Positions 18,395 through 27,683 of a stretch of DNA of 64,000 bases are shown here, in pieces. The translations under genes and the position numbers were made by a program. The notes beneath the pieces were generated by a model, which did not search any database, was not told where the DNA came from, and was given only the letters and a program-made list of their open reading frames with translations. Numbering within the stretch: the stretch's first letter is position 1; every line of letters starts with the position of its first letter. The DNA is taken from assembly GCF_009184865.1 (NCBI RefSeq), contig NZ_CP045096.1:4960001-5024000 (forward strand). The letters are read 5' to 3'. This DNA comes from Streptomyces phaeolivaceus. GTDB lineage: Bacteria; Actinomycetota; Actinomycetes; Streptomycetales; Streptomycetaceae.

Positions 18395-19379
18395 GGCCGA
18401 CCGCCTCCTTTCCTGCGTCCTGGGCGCTCCGCGTGCCCGCCTGCTCGTCGTTGTCCTGGAAGACCTCGGCGATCTGGTGCCTGCGCTGCTCCATGCGGAC
18501 CAGGCCGAGTCCCAGGTCGGCGACGACGTCGCGGACCAGGTCGTAGGTCTCCTCACCCTGGGCGGTGAGCAGCAGGATGTGTCCGGCGCCCGGGAGGCCG
18601 CTGCCGTCGGCGACGGTCACTCCGCGCGCGTGGAGCGCCGCGCGCAGCGCGCCGGTGCCGTCGGGGTGCTCGTCGCTGTCGGTGACCTCGATGGCGAGGG
18701 TCGCCGTGTTCTGGGTGAAGTCCCGGGTGGAGCTGGACCGCAGAAGCTTGCCGCCGTCGACCACGACGACGTGGTCGCAAGTGCGCTCCAACTCACCGAG
18801 CAGATGGGAGGTGACCAGGACCGAGATGCCGAAGTCGGTGTGGATGCGGCGGATCAGGCCGAGCATCTCGTCCCGGCCGACCGGGTCCAGGCCGTTGGTC
18901 GGCTCGTCCAGGAAGACCAGCTGCGGGTCGTGCACCAGGGCCTGGGCGAGCTTCACCCGCTGTTTCATGCCCGTGGAGTAGCCGCCTATCGGGCGGTACC
19001 GCTCCTCGTACAGGCCGACGTGGCGCAGGGTGTCCGCGGTGCGCTCGCGCGCGGCGGTCGGCGGGAGCCCGGACATGCGCGCCATGTGCACGACGAACTC
19101 GGTGGCCGAGACGTCGGGTGGCAGGCAGTCGTGCTCCGGCATGTACCCCACGCGCTCGCGAATGGTGCCGCCCTTGGTGGCGACGTCCAGGCCGAGCACC
19201 TCGGCCCGGCCCTCCGAGGCGGGGGACAGACCCAGCAGGATTTTGATCAGTGTGGACTTGCCGGCGCCATTGGCACCGACGAGTCCCGTCACACCGGGTC
19301 CGATGTCCACGGAGAGCCGGTCAAGAGCGGTCACCCTCGGGAACCGCTTGCTCAGGCTTTCGGTCGCGATCACAGTCAC
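18384..19379 (-). CDS. ABC transporter ATP-binding protein
   Basis: This 331-residue ATPase has Walker A GANGAGKST, signature YSTGMKQRVKLAQALV and Walker B LVFLDEPTNG, followed by a ~100-residue C-terminal extension typical of ABC-2 exporter ATPases. It starts at GTG 19379 and heads the four-gene operon read leftwards. No ribosome site is seen; a TANNNT box 7 nt upstream suggests a leaderless message. Confidence 0.93.
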   Translation of the reverse strand: MTVIATESLSKRFPRVTALDRLSVDIGPGVTGLVGANGAGKSTLIKILLGLSPASEGRAEVLGLDVATKGGTIRERVGYMPEHDCLPPDVSATEFVVHMARMSGLPPTAARERTADTLRHVGLYEERYRPIGGYSTGMKQRVKLAQALVHDPQLVFLDEPTNGLDPVGRDEMLGLIRRIHTDFGISVLVTSHLLGELERTCDHVVVVDGGKLLRSSSTRDFTQNTATLAIEVTDSDEHPDGTGALRAALHARGVTVADGSGLPGAGHILLLTAQGEETYDLVRDVVADLGLGLVRMEQRRHQIAEVFQDNDEQAGTRSAQDAGKEAVGHGG

Positions 19380-19386
19380 GATTTAG

Positions 19387-19392
19387 ACATTA
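19387..19392 (-). promoter_or_regulatory. -10 box of the ABC operon, probably leaderless
   Basis: On the minus strand TAATGT lies 7 nt before the GTG start of the first ABC ATPase, without an intervening Shine-Dalgarno sequence. Confidence 0.5.
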
Positions 19393-19724
19393 GGGGCGCG
19401 GACCGCCGTGGTCGTCACCCCGCAGAGCTGTCTCGGCGTCACTCTCGAGTCGTACGGGCCCGTAGGGGGTCTCCACCGCCGGTCCCCCTAGGGGTCACCC
19501 TGAGGTCGAACGATCCGACGCAGCCGGGCCGCGCGGCGGCGGCCGTCGTGGGGGGAACGACCGGCGCCGCCGTTTCGTGCCCGTGTTCACGGCTGTCTTG
19601 GGGCCCAGCGGTTTTCCACAGCCCGCACGCACCCCCATTGACGCAGCCGCCAATCACTGTCACATTCATTGATGTCACATTGCGAACACGGACCGTAGCC
19701 GATGGAGACAGGTGGGGCAGTGAC

Positions 19725-20573
19725 ATGACCTCGGCACCGACAGTGGGACTCACCGCGGAACTGCGGGGGTTCAGGCAGGTCCAGACCCTCGCGTACGAGT
19801 GCGCGGAAGCGGTCGCGGCCCAGCTGAGGCCGGGCGTGACCGAGCGCGACGCGGCGCGGATGCAGCGCCACTGGCTGCGCGAGCGCGGCGTGCGGGACTG
19901 GTTCCACCTGCCGTTCGCCTGGTTCGGCGACCGCACGGCGTTCGTGAACTTCCGTGTGCCGCTGCAGTTCTTCCCCACCGACCGCCGCCTCGAAGCGGGT
20001 ATGCCGTTCATCCTCGACATGGCCCCCATATACAAGGGACATACGGCGGACATCGGTTACTCGGGCTGCCTCGGGCCGAGCCCACTGCACGACAGGCTGA
20101 TGACGGACCTCCGGGCGCACCGCGAGCTGATCCTGCGCGAGGTGCGCGAGCACAGATCACTGCGCGAGATCTACCAGGACGTGGACCGGCTCATGGTCCG
20201 CCAGGGATACGCCAACCGGCATCGCGCCTACCCCTTCGGCGTCATCGCCCACAAGGTGGACCGGGTGAATGAACGCCGCTGGTCACCCCATGTGTTCGGG
20301 TTCGGTACGCAGGCGTTGAAGGGCTTGGCCGGCGACGCTCTGCGGGGCCACCGGGACGGCTGGTCGCCCCTGTGGTCGCCGCACCGGTTCTCCGACCACC
20401 CGCCGCGACCGGGGCTGTGGGCCGTCGAGCCGCACCTCGGATCCCGGGGCACCGGCGTGAAGTTCGAGGAGATCTTGGTCGTCACCGACTCCAAGGACAC
20501 CGAGGAGAGCGCGTTCTGGCTGGACGACGATCTGCCGCACGTCCGGCGCTGGACGGAGGAGAAGTACCGATGA
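19725..20573 (+). CDS. M24 family metallopeptidase-like protein
   Basis: This 282-residue protein has the pita-bread fold pattern of Xaa-Pro aminopeptidase/methionine aminopeptidase relatives. Conserved pieces include LDMAPIYKGHTADIG, with the first metal-ligand aspartates, and WAVEPHLGSRGTGVKFEEILVV near the end. The family's HGIG-type histidine is not obvious, so catalysis is uncertain. The ATG at 19725 follows GGTGGGG by 7 nt. It overlaps the next gene by 4 nt (ATGA) and so belongs to the EphD-like operon. A single DnaA-box-like TTTTCCACA lies upstream at 19612. Confidence 0.8.
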   Translation: MTSAPTVGLTAELRGFRQVQTLAYECAEAVAAQLRPGVTERDAARMQRHWLRERGVRDWFHLPFAWFGDRTAFVNFRVPLQFFPTDRRLEAGMPFILDMAPIYKGHTADIGYSGCLGPSPLHDRLMTDLRAHRELILREVREHRSLREIYQDVDRLMVRQGYANRHRAYPFGVIAHKVDRVNERRWSPHVFGFGTQALKGLAGDALRGHRDGWSPLWSPHRFSDHPPRPGLWAVEPHLGSRGTGVKFEEILVVTDSKDTEESAFWLDDDLPHVRRWTEEKYR

Positions 20574-22354
20574 CCGAAAGGACAGACGTGACGGATGCGG
20601 TGACGCTCAAGGGCGCACGGGAGCGCCGGGTGCGCGCGGACGGGGTCGAGTTGTGCGTCGCCGAGCTGGGCGACCCCGGACAGCCGACGGTGCTGCTCGT
20701 GCACGGCTACCCCGACACCAAGGAGGTCTGGTCCGAGGTCGCCGTACGGCTCGCGGAGCGCTTCCACGTGGTGCTGTACGACGTGCGCGGCCACGGCGGG
20801 TCGACCGCGCCGAAGCCGTTGCGCGGCGGATTCACGCTGGAGAAGCTGACGGACGACTTCCTCGCGGTCGTGGACGCGGTCAGCCCCGACCGGCCCGTCC
20901 ACCTGGTGGGGCACGACTGGGGTTCCGTGCAGGGCTGGGAGTTCGCGACCGTCGAGCGCACCGAGGGCCGCATCGCGTCCTTCACCTCGATGTCCGGTCC
21001 TTCGCTCGACCACATGGGGCACTGGATCAAACGGCGGGTGAAGCGCCCGACCCCGCGCCGGATCGGTCAACTCCTCGGCCAGGGCGCCAAGTCCTGGTAC
21101 ATCTACGCGCTGCACACGCCCGTCCTGCCCGAATTCGCCTGGCGCGGCCCTCTCGGCAAGCAGTGGCCGGCTCTGGTGCGACGGGCCGAGAAGCTGCCCC
21201 GGGGCGACTACCCCAGCCCGTCGCTGCCCACGGACGCCGCCCACGGGGCGTGGCTGTACCGGGACAACATCCGGGCTCGTCTGTCCCGCCCCCGTGACGA
21301 CGCGTACGCCCACGCGCCCGTGCAGCTCATCACGCCCCTGGGGGACCAGTTCCTCTCCGAGCGGCTCTACGACGATCTGGAGTCGTGGGCACCGCAGCTC
21401 ACCCGGCGCACCCTGCCCGCCAAGCACTGGATCCCGCGCACGCGTCCCGATCAGCTGACGGCCTGGATCACCGAGTTCGTCACGGCGACCGAGGGCGGTC
21501 GGCCCGCACCGGTGGCCACCGGGAAGTACACCGACCGGTTCGGCGGGCAGTTGGTGCTGGTCACCGGCGCGGCCGGCGGCATCGGCCGGGCCACGGCCTT
21601 CGCCTTCGCCGAGGCCGGCGCCCGCGTCGTCGCCGTCGATCTGGACGCCGAAGGAGCGGCCCGCACCGCGGAGTTGTCCCAGCTGATAGGCGCGCCCGAG
21701 GCCTGGGCCGAGGCGGTGGACGTCTCGGACGAGCAGGCCATGGAGAAGCTCGCCGAGAAGGTCGCCACGACATACGGCGTGGTCGACGTGCTGGTGAACA
21801 ACGCGGGCATCGGGCTGTCGGGGTCCTTCCTCGACACCACCCCCGAGGACTGGCGGAAGGTCCTCGACGTCAACCTGTGGGGCGTGATCCACGGCTGTCG
21901 GCTGTTCGGCAGGCAGATGGCCGAGCGCGGGCAGGGCGGCCACATCGTCAACACCGCCTCGGCCGCCGCGTATCTGCCCTCCAGGTCACTGCCCGCGTAC
22001 AGCACCTCCAAGGCGGCCGTCCTGATGCTGAGCGAGTGCCTGCGCGCGGAGCTGGCCGGTCAGGGCATCGGGGTGACGGCGATCTGCCCCGGCATCGTCA
22101 AGACCAACATCACCTCGACCGCGCGCTTCGCCGGCGTCGACGCCGAGGAGGAGAAACGCCGGCAGCGGAAGGCCTCGAAGCTGTACGGGCTGCGGAACTA
22201 CCCGCCGGAGAAGGTCGCGGACGCCGTCCTGCGCGCGGTCGTCCGGAACCAGGCGGTCGTCCCCGTCACCCCGGAGGCCCACGGCGGCCGCTTCATGTCC
22301 CGGTTCACCCCGCGAGCGCTGCGCGCGCTCGCCCGACTGGAGCCGCCCCTGTGA
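20570..22354 (+). CDS. EphD-like fusion: epoxide-hydrolase-type alpha/beta hydrolase plus SDR oxidoreductase
   Basis: The 594-residue protein joins two enzymes. Residues ~1-305 form an alpha/beta hydrolase with VHGYPDTKEVW and the elbow GHDWGS, in which aspartate is the nucleophile, as in epoxide hydrolases. Residues ~320-594 form a short-chain dehydrogenase with the TGAAGGIG cofactor motif, NNAG and the catalytic YSTSK. The same fusion is M. tuberculosis EphD, linked there to mycolic acid modification. Streptomyces lacks mycolates, so another lipid is likely. It overlaps both neighbours by 4 nt. Confidence 0.92.
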   Translation: MTERTDVTDAVTLKGARERRVRADGVELCVAELGDPGQPTVLLVHGYPDTKEVWSEVAVRLAERFHVVLYDVRGHGGSTAPKPLRGGFTLEKLTDDFLAVVDAVSPDRPVHLVGHDWGSVQGWEFATVERTEGRIASFTSMSGPSLDHMGHWIKRRVKRPTPRRIGQLLGQGAKSWYIYALHTPVLPEFAWRGPLGKQWPALVRRAEKLPRGDYPSPSLPTDAAHGAWLYRDNIRARLSRPRDDAYAHAPVQLITPLGDQFLSERLYDDLESWAPQLTRRTLPAKHWIPRTRPDQLTAWITEFVTATEGGRPAPVATGKYTDRFGGQLVLVTGAAGGIGRATAFAFAEAGARVVAVDLDAEGAARTAELSQLIGAPEAWAEAVDVSDEQAMEKLAEKVATTYGVVDVLVNNAGIGLSGSFLDTTPEDWRKVLDVNLWGVIHGCRLFGRQMAERGQGGHIVNTASAAAYLPSRSLPAYSTSKAAVLMLSECLRAELAGQGIGVTAICPGIVKTNITSTARFAGVDAEEEKRRQRKASKLYGLRNYPPEKVADAVLRAVVRNQAVVPVTPEAHGGRFMSRFTPRALRALARLEPPL

Positions 22355-23271
22355 GCCCCCAGGACGAGCCGGACGAGAAGGGGCACCACGTGATCACCCC
22401 GCGCAGAGTCTCCTTCGACTGGGAGAGGACGCCGCTGCACTGGATCCCCGACGAGCCCACCGCCACCCATGTCATCAATGTGCTGCATCTGCTGCTGCCG
22501 GCGGGGGAGCGGTGGTTCGTGAAGGTCTTCAAGGAGGGACTGCCCCTGGTCGGAGACCCCGAACTGCTGAAGGACGTCAAGGGGTTCATGGGTCAGGAGG
22601 CGACCCACAGCGTGCAGCACGCGTATGTGCTGAACCACCTCGCGGCGCAGCGACTCGCCACCGCGGACTTCACCAGACACGTCGACTTCCTCTTCGAGAA
22701 GCTTCTCGGCGAGGCGCCTCCCCTGCGAGCGCCCGTTCCGCCTCAGGAGTGGCTGCGCTTCCGGCTGTCGGTGATCGCGGCGATCGAGCAGTTCACGGCG
22801 GTGCTCGGCGACTGGGTGCTGACCGCCGAGGGGCTCGACCGGGCCGGGTCCGACGAGGTCATGCTCGATCTGCTGCGCTGGCACGGCGCCGAGGAGGTCG
22901 AACACCGCGCGGTGGCCTTCGACATGTTCCAGCACTGCGGCGGCCGGGGCCGCGCCCGCTACGCCCACCGGGTCACAGGGATGGCGGTCACGGCGCCGAT
23001 GATGCTCTACCTGTGGGCCTGGGGTGCCGCGTACCTCATACGTCGTGATCCGAAGCTCGCCGGACGCCTGCGTTACTCGCTCGGCGCGCACAACCGGGCG
23101 GTGCGCAAGGGCCTGTTGCCCCCGTGGAAGGAGCTCGGCGCGGCCGTTCCCCGCTATCTGCGCCGCTCCTACCACCCGTCGCAGGAGGGATCACTGCGCA
23201 GGGCGGTCGACTATCTGGCGCGTTCGCCCGCCGCACGCGCCTCGACGGACCGGGACGGACGAGCGGCATAG
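22351..23271 (+). CDS. metal-dependent hydrolase, PF10118 family
   Basis: This 306-residue protein starts at a GTG that overlaps the EphD-like stop codon. It shows the family's conserved histidine/glutamate pattern (GQEATHSVQHAYV and WHGAEEVEHRAVAFD), suggesting a ferritin-like di-metal site rather than a classical hydrolase. A membrane-like segment lies near residue 215-230. The family is annotated as predicted metal-dependent hydrolase and often sits next to lipid-modifying SDR enzymes. The reaction is unknown. Confidence 0.88.
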   Translation: MSPQDEPDEKGHHVITPRRVSFDWERTPLHWIPDEPTATHVINVLHLLLPAGERWFVKVFKEGLPLVGDPELLKDVKGFMGQEATHSVQHAYVLNHLAAQRLATADFTRHVDFLFEKLLGEAPPLRAPVPPQEWLRFRLSVIAAIEQFTAVLGDWVLTAEGLDRAGSDEVMLDLLRWHGAEEVEHRAVAFDMFQHCGGRGRARYAHRVTGMAVTAPMMLYLWAWGAAYLIRRDPKLAGRLRYSLGAHNRAVRKGLLPPWKELGAAVPRYLRRSYHPSQEGSLRRAVDYLARSPAARASTDRDGRAA

Positions 23272-23339
23272 GCATAGGCACCGACGGACAGACAGCACGG
23301 CAACGTGGCAGCGCGGCGGCAGAGGGAGGATCAAGGACC

Positions 23340-24287
23340 GTGAACGACGAACCGGCCGGAGCCGTGTACCGCATCGAGGATCTGGCGCACCGCAGCGGCG
23401 CCACGGTCCGGACGATCCGCGCCTACCAGGACCGCGGGCTGCTCCCCCGCCCCGTGCGGCGCGGGCGGGCGAACGTGTACGCGGACACGCATCTGACCAG
23501 GCTGCGCCAGATCGCCGACCTCCTCGACCGCGGCTACACCCTGGCCTCCATCAAGGAGTTGCTGGAGGCCTGGGACACCGGCCGCGGCCTCGGCGGGGTG
23601 CTCGGCCTGGCCGCGGAGGTCGACGGACCATGGACCGACGAGGAGGGCGTACGCATCTCGCGGGCCGAACTGGTCGAGCGGTTCGGCGGTGCTCCCGACG
23701 CGGCGGCGGTGGCGGACGCCGTCGAGCTGGGCGTGCTGGAGCAGGTGCCGGGCGAGGAGGACCTGTTCCTCGTGCCGAGCCCCCAGGAGCTGGCCGTGGC
23801 AGCCGAGTTGCACGAGGCCGGGGTACCGCTGTCCGCGATCGCCGGTCATCTACGGGAGTTGAGAGGCCAGGTCGAGCACATCGCCACCCGTTTCCTGGAG
23901 TTCACCACCGAGCATGTGTTCGCCCGCTATATCGGGCGGCACCAGCCACCGACCGAGGCCGACGCGGTCGAGGCGGCAACACTCGTACGACGTCTGCGCC
24001 CTCTGGCCCAGCAGACGGTGGACGCCGAACTCGCCCGTGCGATGCGACTGTTCGCCACGAGACAGCTGCGCCGTCACCTCGACTCCGACACACCCCCCGA
24101 ACCCCCGGAGGAGTCGTGTGCCGTAAGGCTCCCGGTCTCCACAATGCGGGCCGTGGAGAAGCTGGTTGGTCCGGAACACGCATCCGAGTTCATCGCGGCG
24201 GCGGCCGAACGAGAGGTGAAGTCGCGGACCTTGGACAGGCTCACAGCAAATGCGCGCGATAGTGACAAAGTTGACCAATCACCCTGA
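23340..24287 (+). CDS. MerR family transcriptional regulator
   Basis: The 315-residue protein has an N-terminal MerR winged helix (RIEDLAHRSGATVRTIRAYQ... RGLLP, residues ~10-75) and a long C-terminal part with no cysteine cluster for metal sensing. The GTG start at 23340 has GGGAGGA about 9 nt upstream. It lies 68 bp after the PF10118 gene in the same direction and may control the preceding lipid-like operon. The effector is unknown. Confidence 0.9.
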   Translation: MNDEPAGAVYRIEDLAHRSGATVRTIRAYQDRGLLPRPVRRGRANVYADTHLTRLRQIADLLDRGYTLASIKELLEAWDTGRGLGGVLGLAAEVDGPWTDEEGVRISRAELVERFGGAPDAAAVADAVELGVLEQVPGEEDLFLVPSPQELAVAAELHEAGVPLSAIAGHLRELRGQVEHIATRFLEFTTEHVFARYIGRHQPPTEADAVEAATLVRRLRPLAQQTVDAELARAMRLFATRQLRRHLDSDTPPEPPEESCAVRLPVSTMRAVEKLVGPEHASEFIAAAAEREVKSRTLDRLTANARDSDKVDQSP

Positions 24288-24300
24288 ATTGGTCGGCCGG

Positions 24301-24354
24301 TTGTCCACAGAATCTCCAATTAGCCTGTGGATAACTCGACTTGGCTGTGGATCA
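24301..24354. other. group of three DnaA boxes upstream of kptA
   Basis: TTGTCCACA at 24301-24309 and TGTGGATAA at 24326-24334 (minus strand) are perfect boxes; TGTGGATCA at 24346-24354 (minus strand) differs at one base. All lie within 54 bp of the 123-bp spacer between the MerR gene and kptA, where they could also overlap the kptA promoter. Confidence 0.7.
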
Positions 24355-24410
24355 AACATCCGGATCAAAATCAAGTGCGTGACGCGGGTCTCGCCAGGCA
24401 CGCTGGCGGG

Positions 24411-24959
24411 ATGAACGAACGACGTACCGTGAGAGTGTCGAAGTACCTCTCGAAACACCTCCGGCACCAGCCGGAGCGGATCGGGCTCACCCTCGACGAG
24501 GGCGGCTGGGTCGGGATCGACACGCTCATCGCGGCGGCGACCGCCCACGGCTTCCCCTTCACCAGGGCGGAGCTCGACCATGTGGTCGAGGCCAACGACA
24601 AGCGGCGCTTCGCCGTCGAGGGCGACCGGATCCGCGCCAGCCAGGGCCACACCGTCGAGGTCGACCTCGGCCTGCCCCCGACGACCCCTCCGCAGTACCT
24701 CTACCACGGCACCGTGGCTGCCTACCTGGGCGCGATCCGCGCCGAGGGCCTGCGTGCCATGAACCGCCACGATGTGCACCTCTCACCCGATCGCGACACG
24801 GCCACCCGCGTCGGCGCCCGCCGGGGCCGCCCCGTCGTGCTCTCCGTGGACGCGGGCGCCATGCACCGGGACGGCCATGTCTTCCGCGTCAGCGCCAACG
24901 GGGTGTGGCTGACCGAGTCGGTCCCGCCCGAGTACCTGCGGTTCCCGGAGTCGCGCTGA
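24411..24959 (+). CDS. kptA: RNA 2'-phosphotransferase Tpt1/KptA
   Basis: This 182-residue protein matches the Tpt1/KptA family, which removes an internal RNA 2'-phosphate using NAD+. The conserved arginine/histidine set is visible in KYLSKHLRHQP near the N-terminus, then the HGT motif (LYHGT), the HLS segment and a C-terminal FRVSANGVWL. Its natural substrate in bacteria without tRNA splicing is unknown; it may act on ADP-ribosylated or 2'-phosphorylated RNA. The ATG at 24411 is the start that begins the conserved region; the ribosome site is weak. Confidence 0.93.
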   Translation: MNERRTVRVSKYLSKHLRHQPERIGLTLDEGGWVGIDTLIAAATAHGFPFTRAELDHVVEANDKRRFAVEGDRIRASQGHTVEVDLGLPPTTPPQYLYHGTVAAYLGAIRAEGLRAMNRHDVHLSPDRDTATRVGARRGRPVVLSVDAGAMHRDGHVFRVSANGVWLTESVPPEYLRFPESR

Positions 24960-24995
24960 GCGGGACCACCCGACCACTGCCCTTACGCTCGATGT

Positions 24996-25250
24996 ATGAG
25001 TCTGCGTCTGAGCACCGTGATCCTGCCGTACCTCCGCTGGCACGAGGGCGGCCGTGACATGTGGCAGCGGGCCGAGCAGCTCGGTTTCCACACCGCGTTC
25101 ACGTACGACCACCTGTCGTGGCGGACCTTCCGGGACGGGCCGTGGTTCGGCGCCGTGCCGACCCTGACCGCGGCCGCCGCCGTCACCGACCGGCTTCGCC
25201 TCGGCACCCTCGTGACCTCAGTCAAGCCTTTTTCGCACATCACCTTGTGA
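24996..25250 (+). pseudogene. LLM-type F420-dependent oxidoreductase, truncated after 75 codons
   Basis: The first 75 residues (to GTLVTS) match the intact LLM protein encoded at 25349-26251 at 65 of 75 positions by my count. After that the frame reads nine unrelated residues and stops. The remaining ~225 residues of the family are missing. A TACGCT box 6 nt before the ATG gives a leaderless promoter like that of the intact copy. The break coincides with a palindrome at 25230-25260 and probably marks an insertion or recombination point. Confidence 0.85.
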
Positions 25251-25260
25251 CCTGCGAAAA
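25230..25260. repeat. 31-bp imperfect palindrome at the break of the LLM gene (possible attachment site)
   Basis: The arms TTTTCGCA (25230-25237) and TGCGAAAA (25253-25260) are perfect complements, as are the inner TCAC (25240-25243) and GTGA (25247-25250); only two pairs and the centre differ. It starts 9 bp after homology to the LLM gene ends. Dyad symmetry of this length suits a large serine recombinase site, and part of such an enzyme lies at the right edge of the window. A terminator or operator is the alternative. Confidence 0.45.
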
Positions 25261-25348
25261 CACAGCCACGATGGGGGGACCCGTGCACAGAGCTGACCAC
25301 CGCCAAGCCTGAGGGGCAAAATCCCATCTCGGCCCCTACGGGTGACAC

Positions 25349-26251
25349 TCAGCCCAGCTGTGCTGGCGTCTCCATGGCGATCTGCTCAAAGACCTTCTGG
25401 TCCGCAGCGAAGTCCGAATCGGGGATGGGCCAGTGGATCACGATCTCTGTGAAACCCAGTTCCCGGTGCCTGCCCGCGAAGTCCACGAACGCGTCGAGAG
25501 ACTCCAGCGGCCGGCCGCGGTCCGGGGTGAACCCGGTGAGCAGGATTTTGTCGAGCCCGTCCATGTCCCGGCCGATCTCGGCGCACGCGTCGGCCAGCTT
25601 CTCGACCTGACCGCGGATAGCCTCGACCGACTGCTCGGAGGTGCCGTTCTCGTACAGCTTGGGGTCGCCCGTGGTCACCCATGCCTGCCCGTACCGCGCC
25701 GCGAGGCGCAGTCCGCGCGGCCCGGTCGCGGCGACCGCGAAGGGCAGCCGGGGGCGCTGCACACAACCCGGGATGTTGCGCGCCTGGTGCGCCGAGTAGA
25801 AGTCGCCCTCGTACGACACTGAGTCCTCACTCAGCAGCCGGTCGAGGAGCTGGACGAACTCGGCGAACCGGTCGGCCCGCTCCCGGGGTGTCCACGGGTC
25901 CTGGCCCAGCGCGGTGGCGTCGAAGCCGACGCCGCCCGCGCCGATGCCGAGCGCTACCCGACCGCCGGAGATGTCGTCCAGAGAGATCAACTCCTTGGCG
26001 AGAGTCACCGGGTGACGGAAATTAGGCGATGTGACGAGGGTTCCCAAGCACAGCCGCTCGGTGACGGCCGCGGCGGCGGTCAGCGTCGGGATCGCACCGA
26101 ACCACGGGCCGTCGCGGAAGCTGCGCCAGGACAGGTGGTCGTAGGTGTACGCCGCGTGGAAGCCGAGCTGCTCGGCCCGTGACCAGGCCGAACGCCCGCC
26201 CTCGTGCCAGCGGCGGTATGGAAGGATCACGGTGCTCAGGCGCAGACTCAT
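25349..26251 (-). CDS. LLM class F420-dependent oxidoreductase
   Basis: This complete 300-residue member of the luciferase-like monooxygenase superfamily has a TIM-barrel pattern with TYDHLSW, the LGTLVTS strand, and [13 protein letters not shown]. In actinobacteria such proteins mostly use coenzyme F420. It is a close paralogue of the truncated copy at 24996 and faces it. A TAGGCT box 7 nt before the ATG (26259-26264 on the plus strand) suggests a leaderless transcript. It may substitute for the broken copy. Confidence 0.92.
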   Translation of the reverse strand: MSLRLSTVILPYRRWHEGGRSAWSRAEQLGFHAAYTYDHLSWRSFRDGPWFGAIPTLTAAAAVTERLCLGTLVTSPNFRHPVTLAKELISLDDISGGRVALGIGAGGVGFDATALGQDPWTPRERADRFAEFVQLLDRLLSEDSVSYEGDFYSAHQARNIPGCVQRPRLPFAVAATGPRGLRLAARYGQAWVTTGDPKLYENGTSEQSVEAIRGQVEKLADACAEIGRDMDGLDKILLTGFTPDRGRPLESLDAFVDFAGRHRELGFTEIVIHWPIPDSDFAADQKVFEQIAMETPAQLG

Positions 26252-26418
26252 ACCTCGGAGCCTACGGTGGTGCTCGCTGAACCGCGGGCCACCGGAGGCA
26301 GCGCCGACCTCTGCCTATCTGTCCAACGGATGTTTGCACGACGACAGCGTGTGCACGAAGGACCTGGACGTGCCGTACGCCTCAGTAGGCTTGTGCGTCG
26401 ACCAAAGGAGTGCTGCGC

Positions 26419-27540
26419 ATGAGCTTTCACCTGAAGGCGATCACACGTGAGGAACATCTGGCCTTCGTCCGGGCCCGGCCCTCGGTGAGCCACATGCAGG
26501 TTCCCTCGTGGGGCGATGTGAAGCCGGACTGGCGGGCGGAGAGCCTGGGCTGGTTCGACGAGAGCAACCGTCTCGTCGGCGTGGGACTGGTACTGCTGCG
26601 GCCGTTGCCGAAGCTGAAGCGGTACCTCGCCTACCTGCCCGAGGGGCCGGTCATCGACTGGGCTGCGCCGGATCTTCAGCGGTGGCTTGAGCCGATGCTC
26701 GCGTACTTGAAGGAGCAGGGGGCGTTCTCGGTGAAGATGGGGCCGCCCGTGGTGGCCCGCCGCTGGAGTGCCGAGGCGGTCAAGGTGGCGATCGCCGACC
26801 CGCAGTCGGGGCGGCTGCGGGACGTGGAGGCGACCGTGCACGAGCCACGGGCCTTCGACATCGCCGACCGGCTGCGCCGGATGGGCTGGCAGCAGACCGA
26901 GCCCGGAGGCGAGGACGGCTTCGCCGCGGGCCAGCCGCGCTACGTCTTCCAAGTGCCCTTCGCCGGGCGGTCCCTGGACGAGATCCAGCGGGGCCTCAAC
27001 CAGCAATGGCGCCGCAACATCAAGAAAGCGGAGAAGGCCGGCGTCAAGGTCGTCCAAGGCGAATACGAAGACCTGCCCGCCTTCTACGACATCTACGTGG
27101 AGACCGCCGAGCGCGACCGGTTCATGCCCCGCCCGCTGGCCTACTTCCAGCGCATGTGGACCGCGCTGACAGTTGAGGACCCCGGCCGCATGCGCCTCTA
27201 CCTCGCCCACCATGAGGGCGAGGTGCTTGCGGCGGCCACGATGCTGACCGTCGGCGAGCACGTCTGGTACTCCTACGGCGCCTCCACCAGCCGCAAGCGC
27301 GAGGTCCAGCCGAACAACGCCATCCAGTGGCGGATGATGACCGATGCCCACGCGCTCGGCGCCGGTGTCTACGACTTCCGCGGCATCACCGACACCCTGG
27401 AGGAGAGCAACCACCTGCTGGGACTGCTGCGGTTCAAGTCCGGCACCGGCGGCGAGGCCGTCGAATACCTCGGCGAGTGGGACTTTCCGCTCAACAAGGC
27501 GCTGCACAAGGCCCTCGATCTCTACATGTCCCGACGCTGA
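26419..27540 (+). CDS. FemX/FemAB family peptidoglycan bridge aminoacyltransferase
   Basis: The 373-residue protein belongs to the FemABX family: two GNAT-like halves, with the conserved NQQWRRNIKKAEKAGV before a helical part and YDFRGITD near the end. In Streptomyces, FemX adds the first glycine to the LL-diaminopimelate of lipid II using Gly-tRNA. The ATG at 26419 has AAGGAG 8 nt upstream. Whether this is the main FemX or a second copy cannot be told from the window; vanK-like paralogues exist in the genus. Confidence 0.9.
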   Translation: MSFHLKAITREEHLAFVRARPSVSHMQVPSWGDVKPDWRAESLGWFDESNRLVGVGLVLLRPLPKLKRYLAYLPEGPVIDWAAPDLQRWLEPMLAYLKEQGAFSVKMGPPVVARRWSAEAVKVAIADPQSGRLRDVEATVHEPRAFDIADRLRRMGWQQTEPGGEDGFAAGQPRYVFQVPFAGRSLDEIQRGLNQQWRRNIKKAEKAGVKVVQGEYEDLPAFYDIYVETAERDRFMPRPLAYFQRMWTALTVEDPGRMRLYLAHHEGEVLAAATMLTVGEHVWYSYGASTSRKREVQPNNAIQWRMMTDAHALGAGVYDFRGITDTLEESNHLLGLLRFKSGTGGEAVEYLGEWDFPLNKALHKALDLYMSRR

Positions 27541-27683
27541 GCCTGCGGCAGGCGGCCGATCGTGATCGGGGGGAACGGCCCTGGAGGCGCTATCCGGCGG
27601 TTCCGGTTCCCTCTTCGAAGGGATGCCACCGGGGGCCTTTCTCGTCCGTCGGGACAGACGCTCGGGCCGGATACCCTGACGGG

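Noticed and set aside
25230..25260. Simple terminator of the truncated LLM gene
   Set aside because: It cannot be fully excluded, but the stem is AT-rich at its base and interrupted, and it starts only 9 bp after the homology break, which fits a recombination site better.
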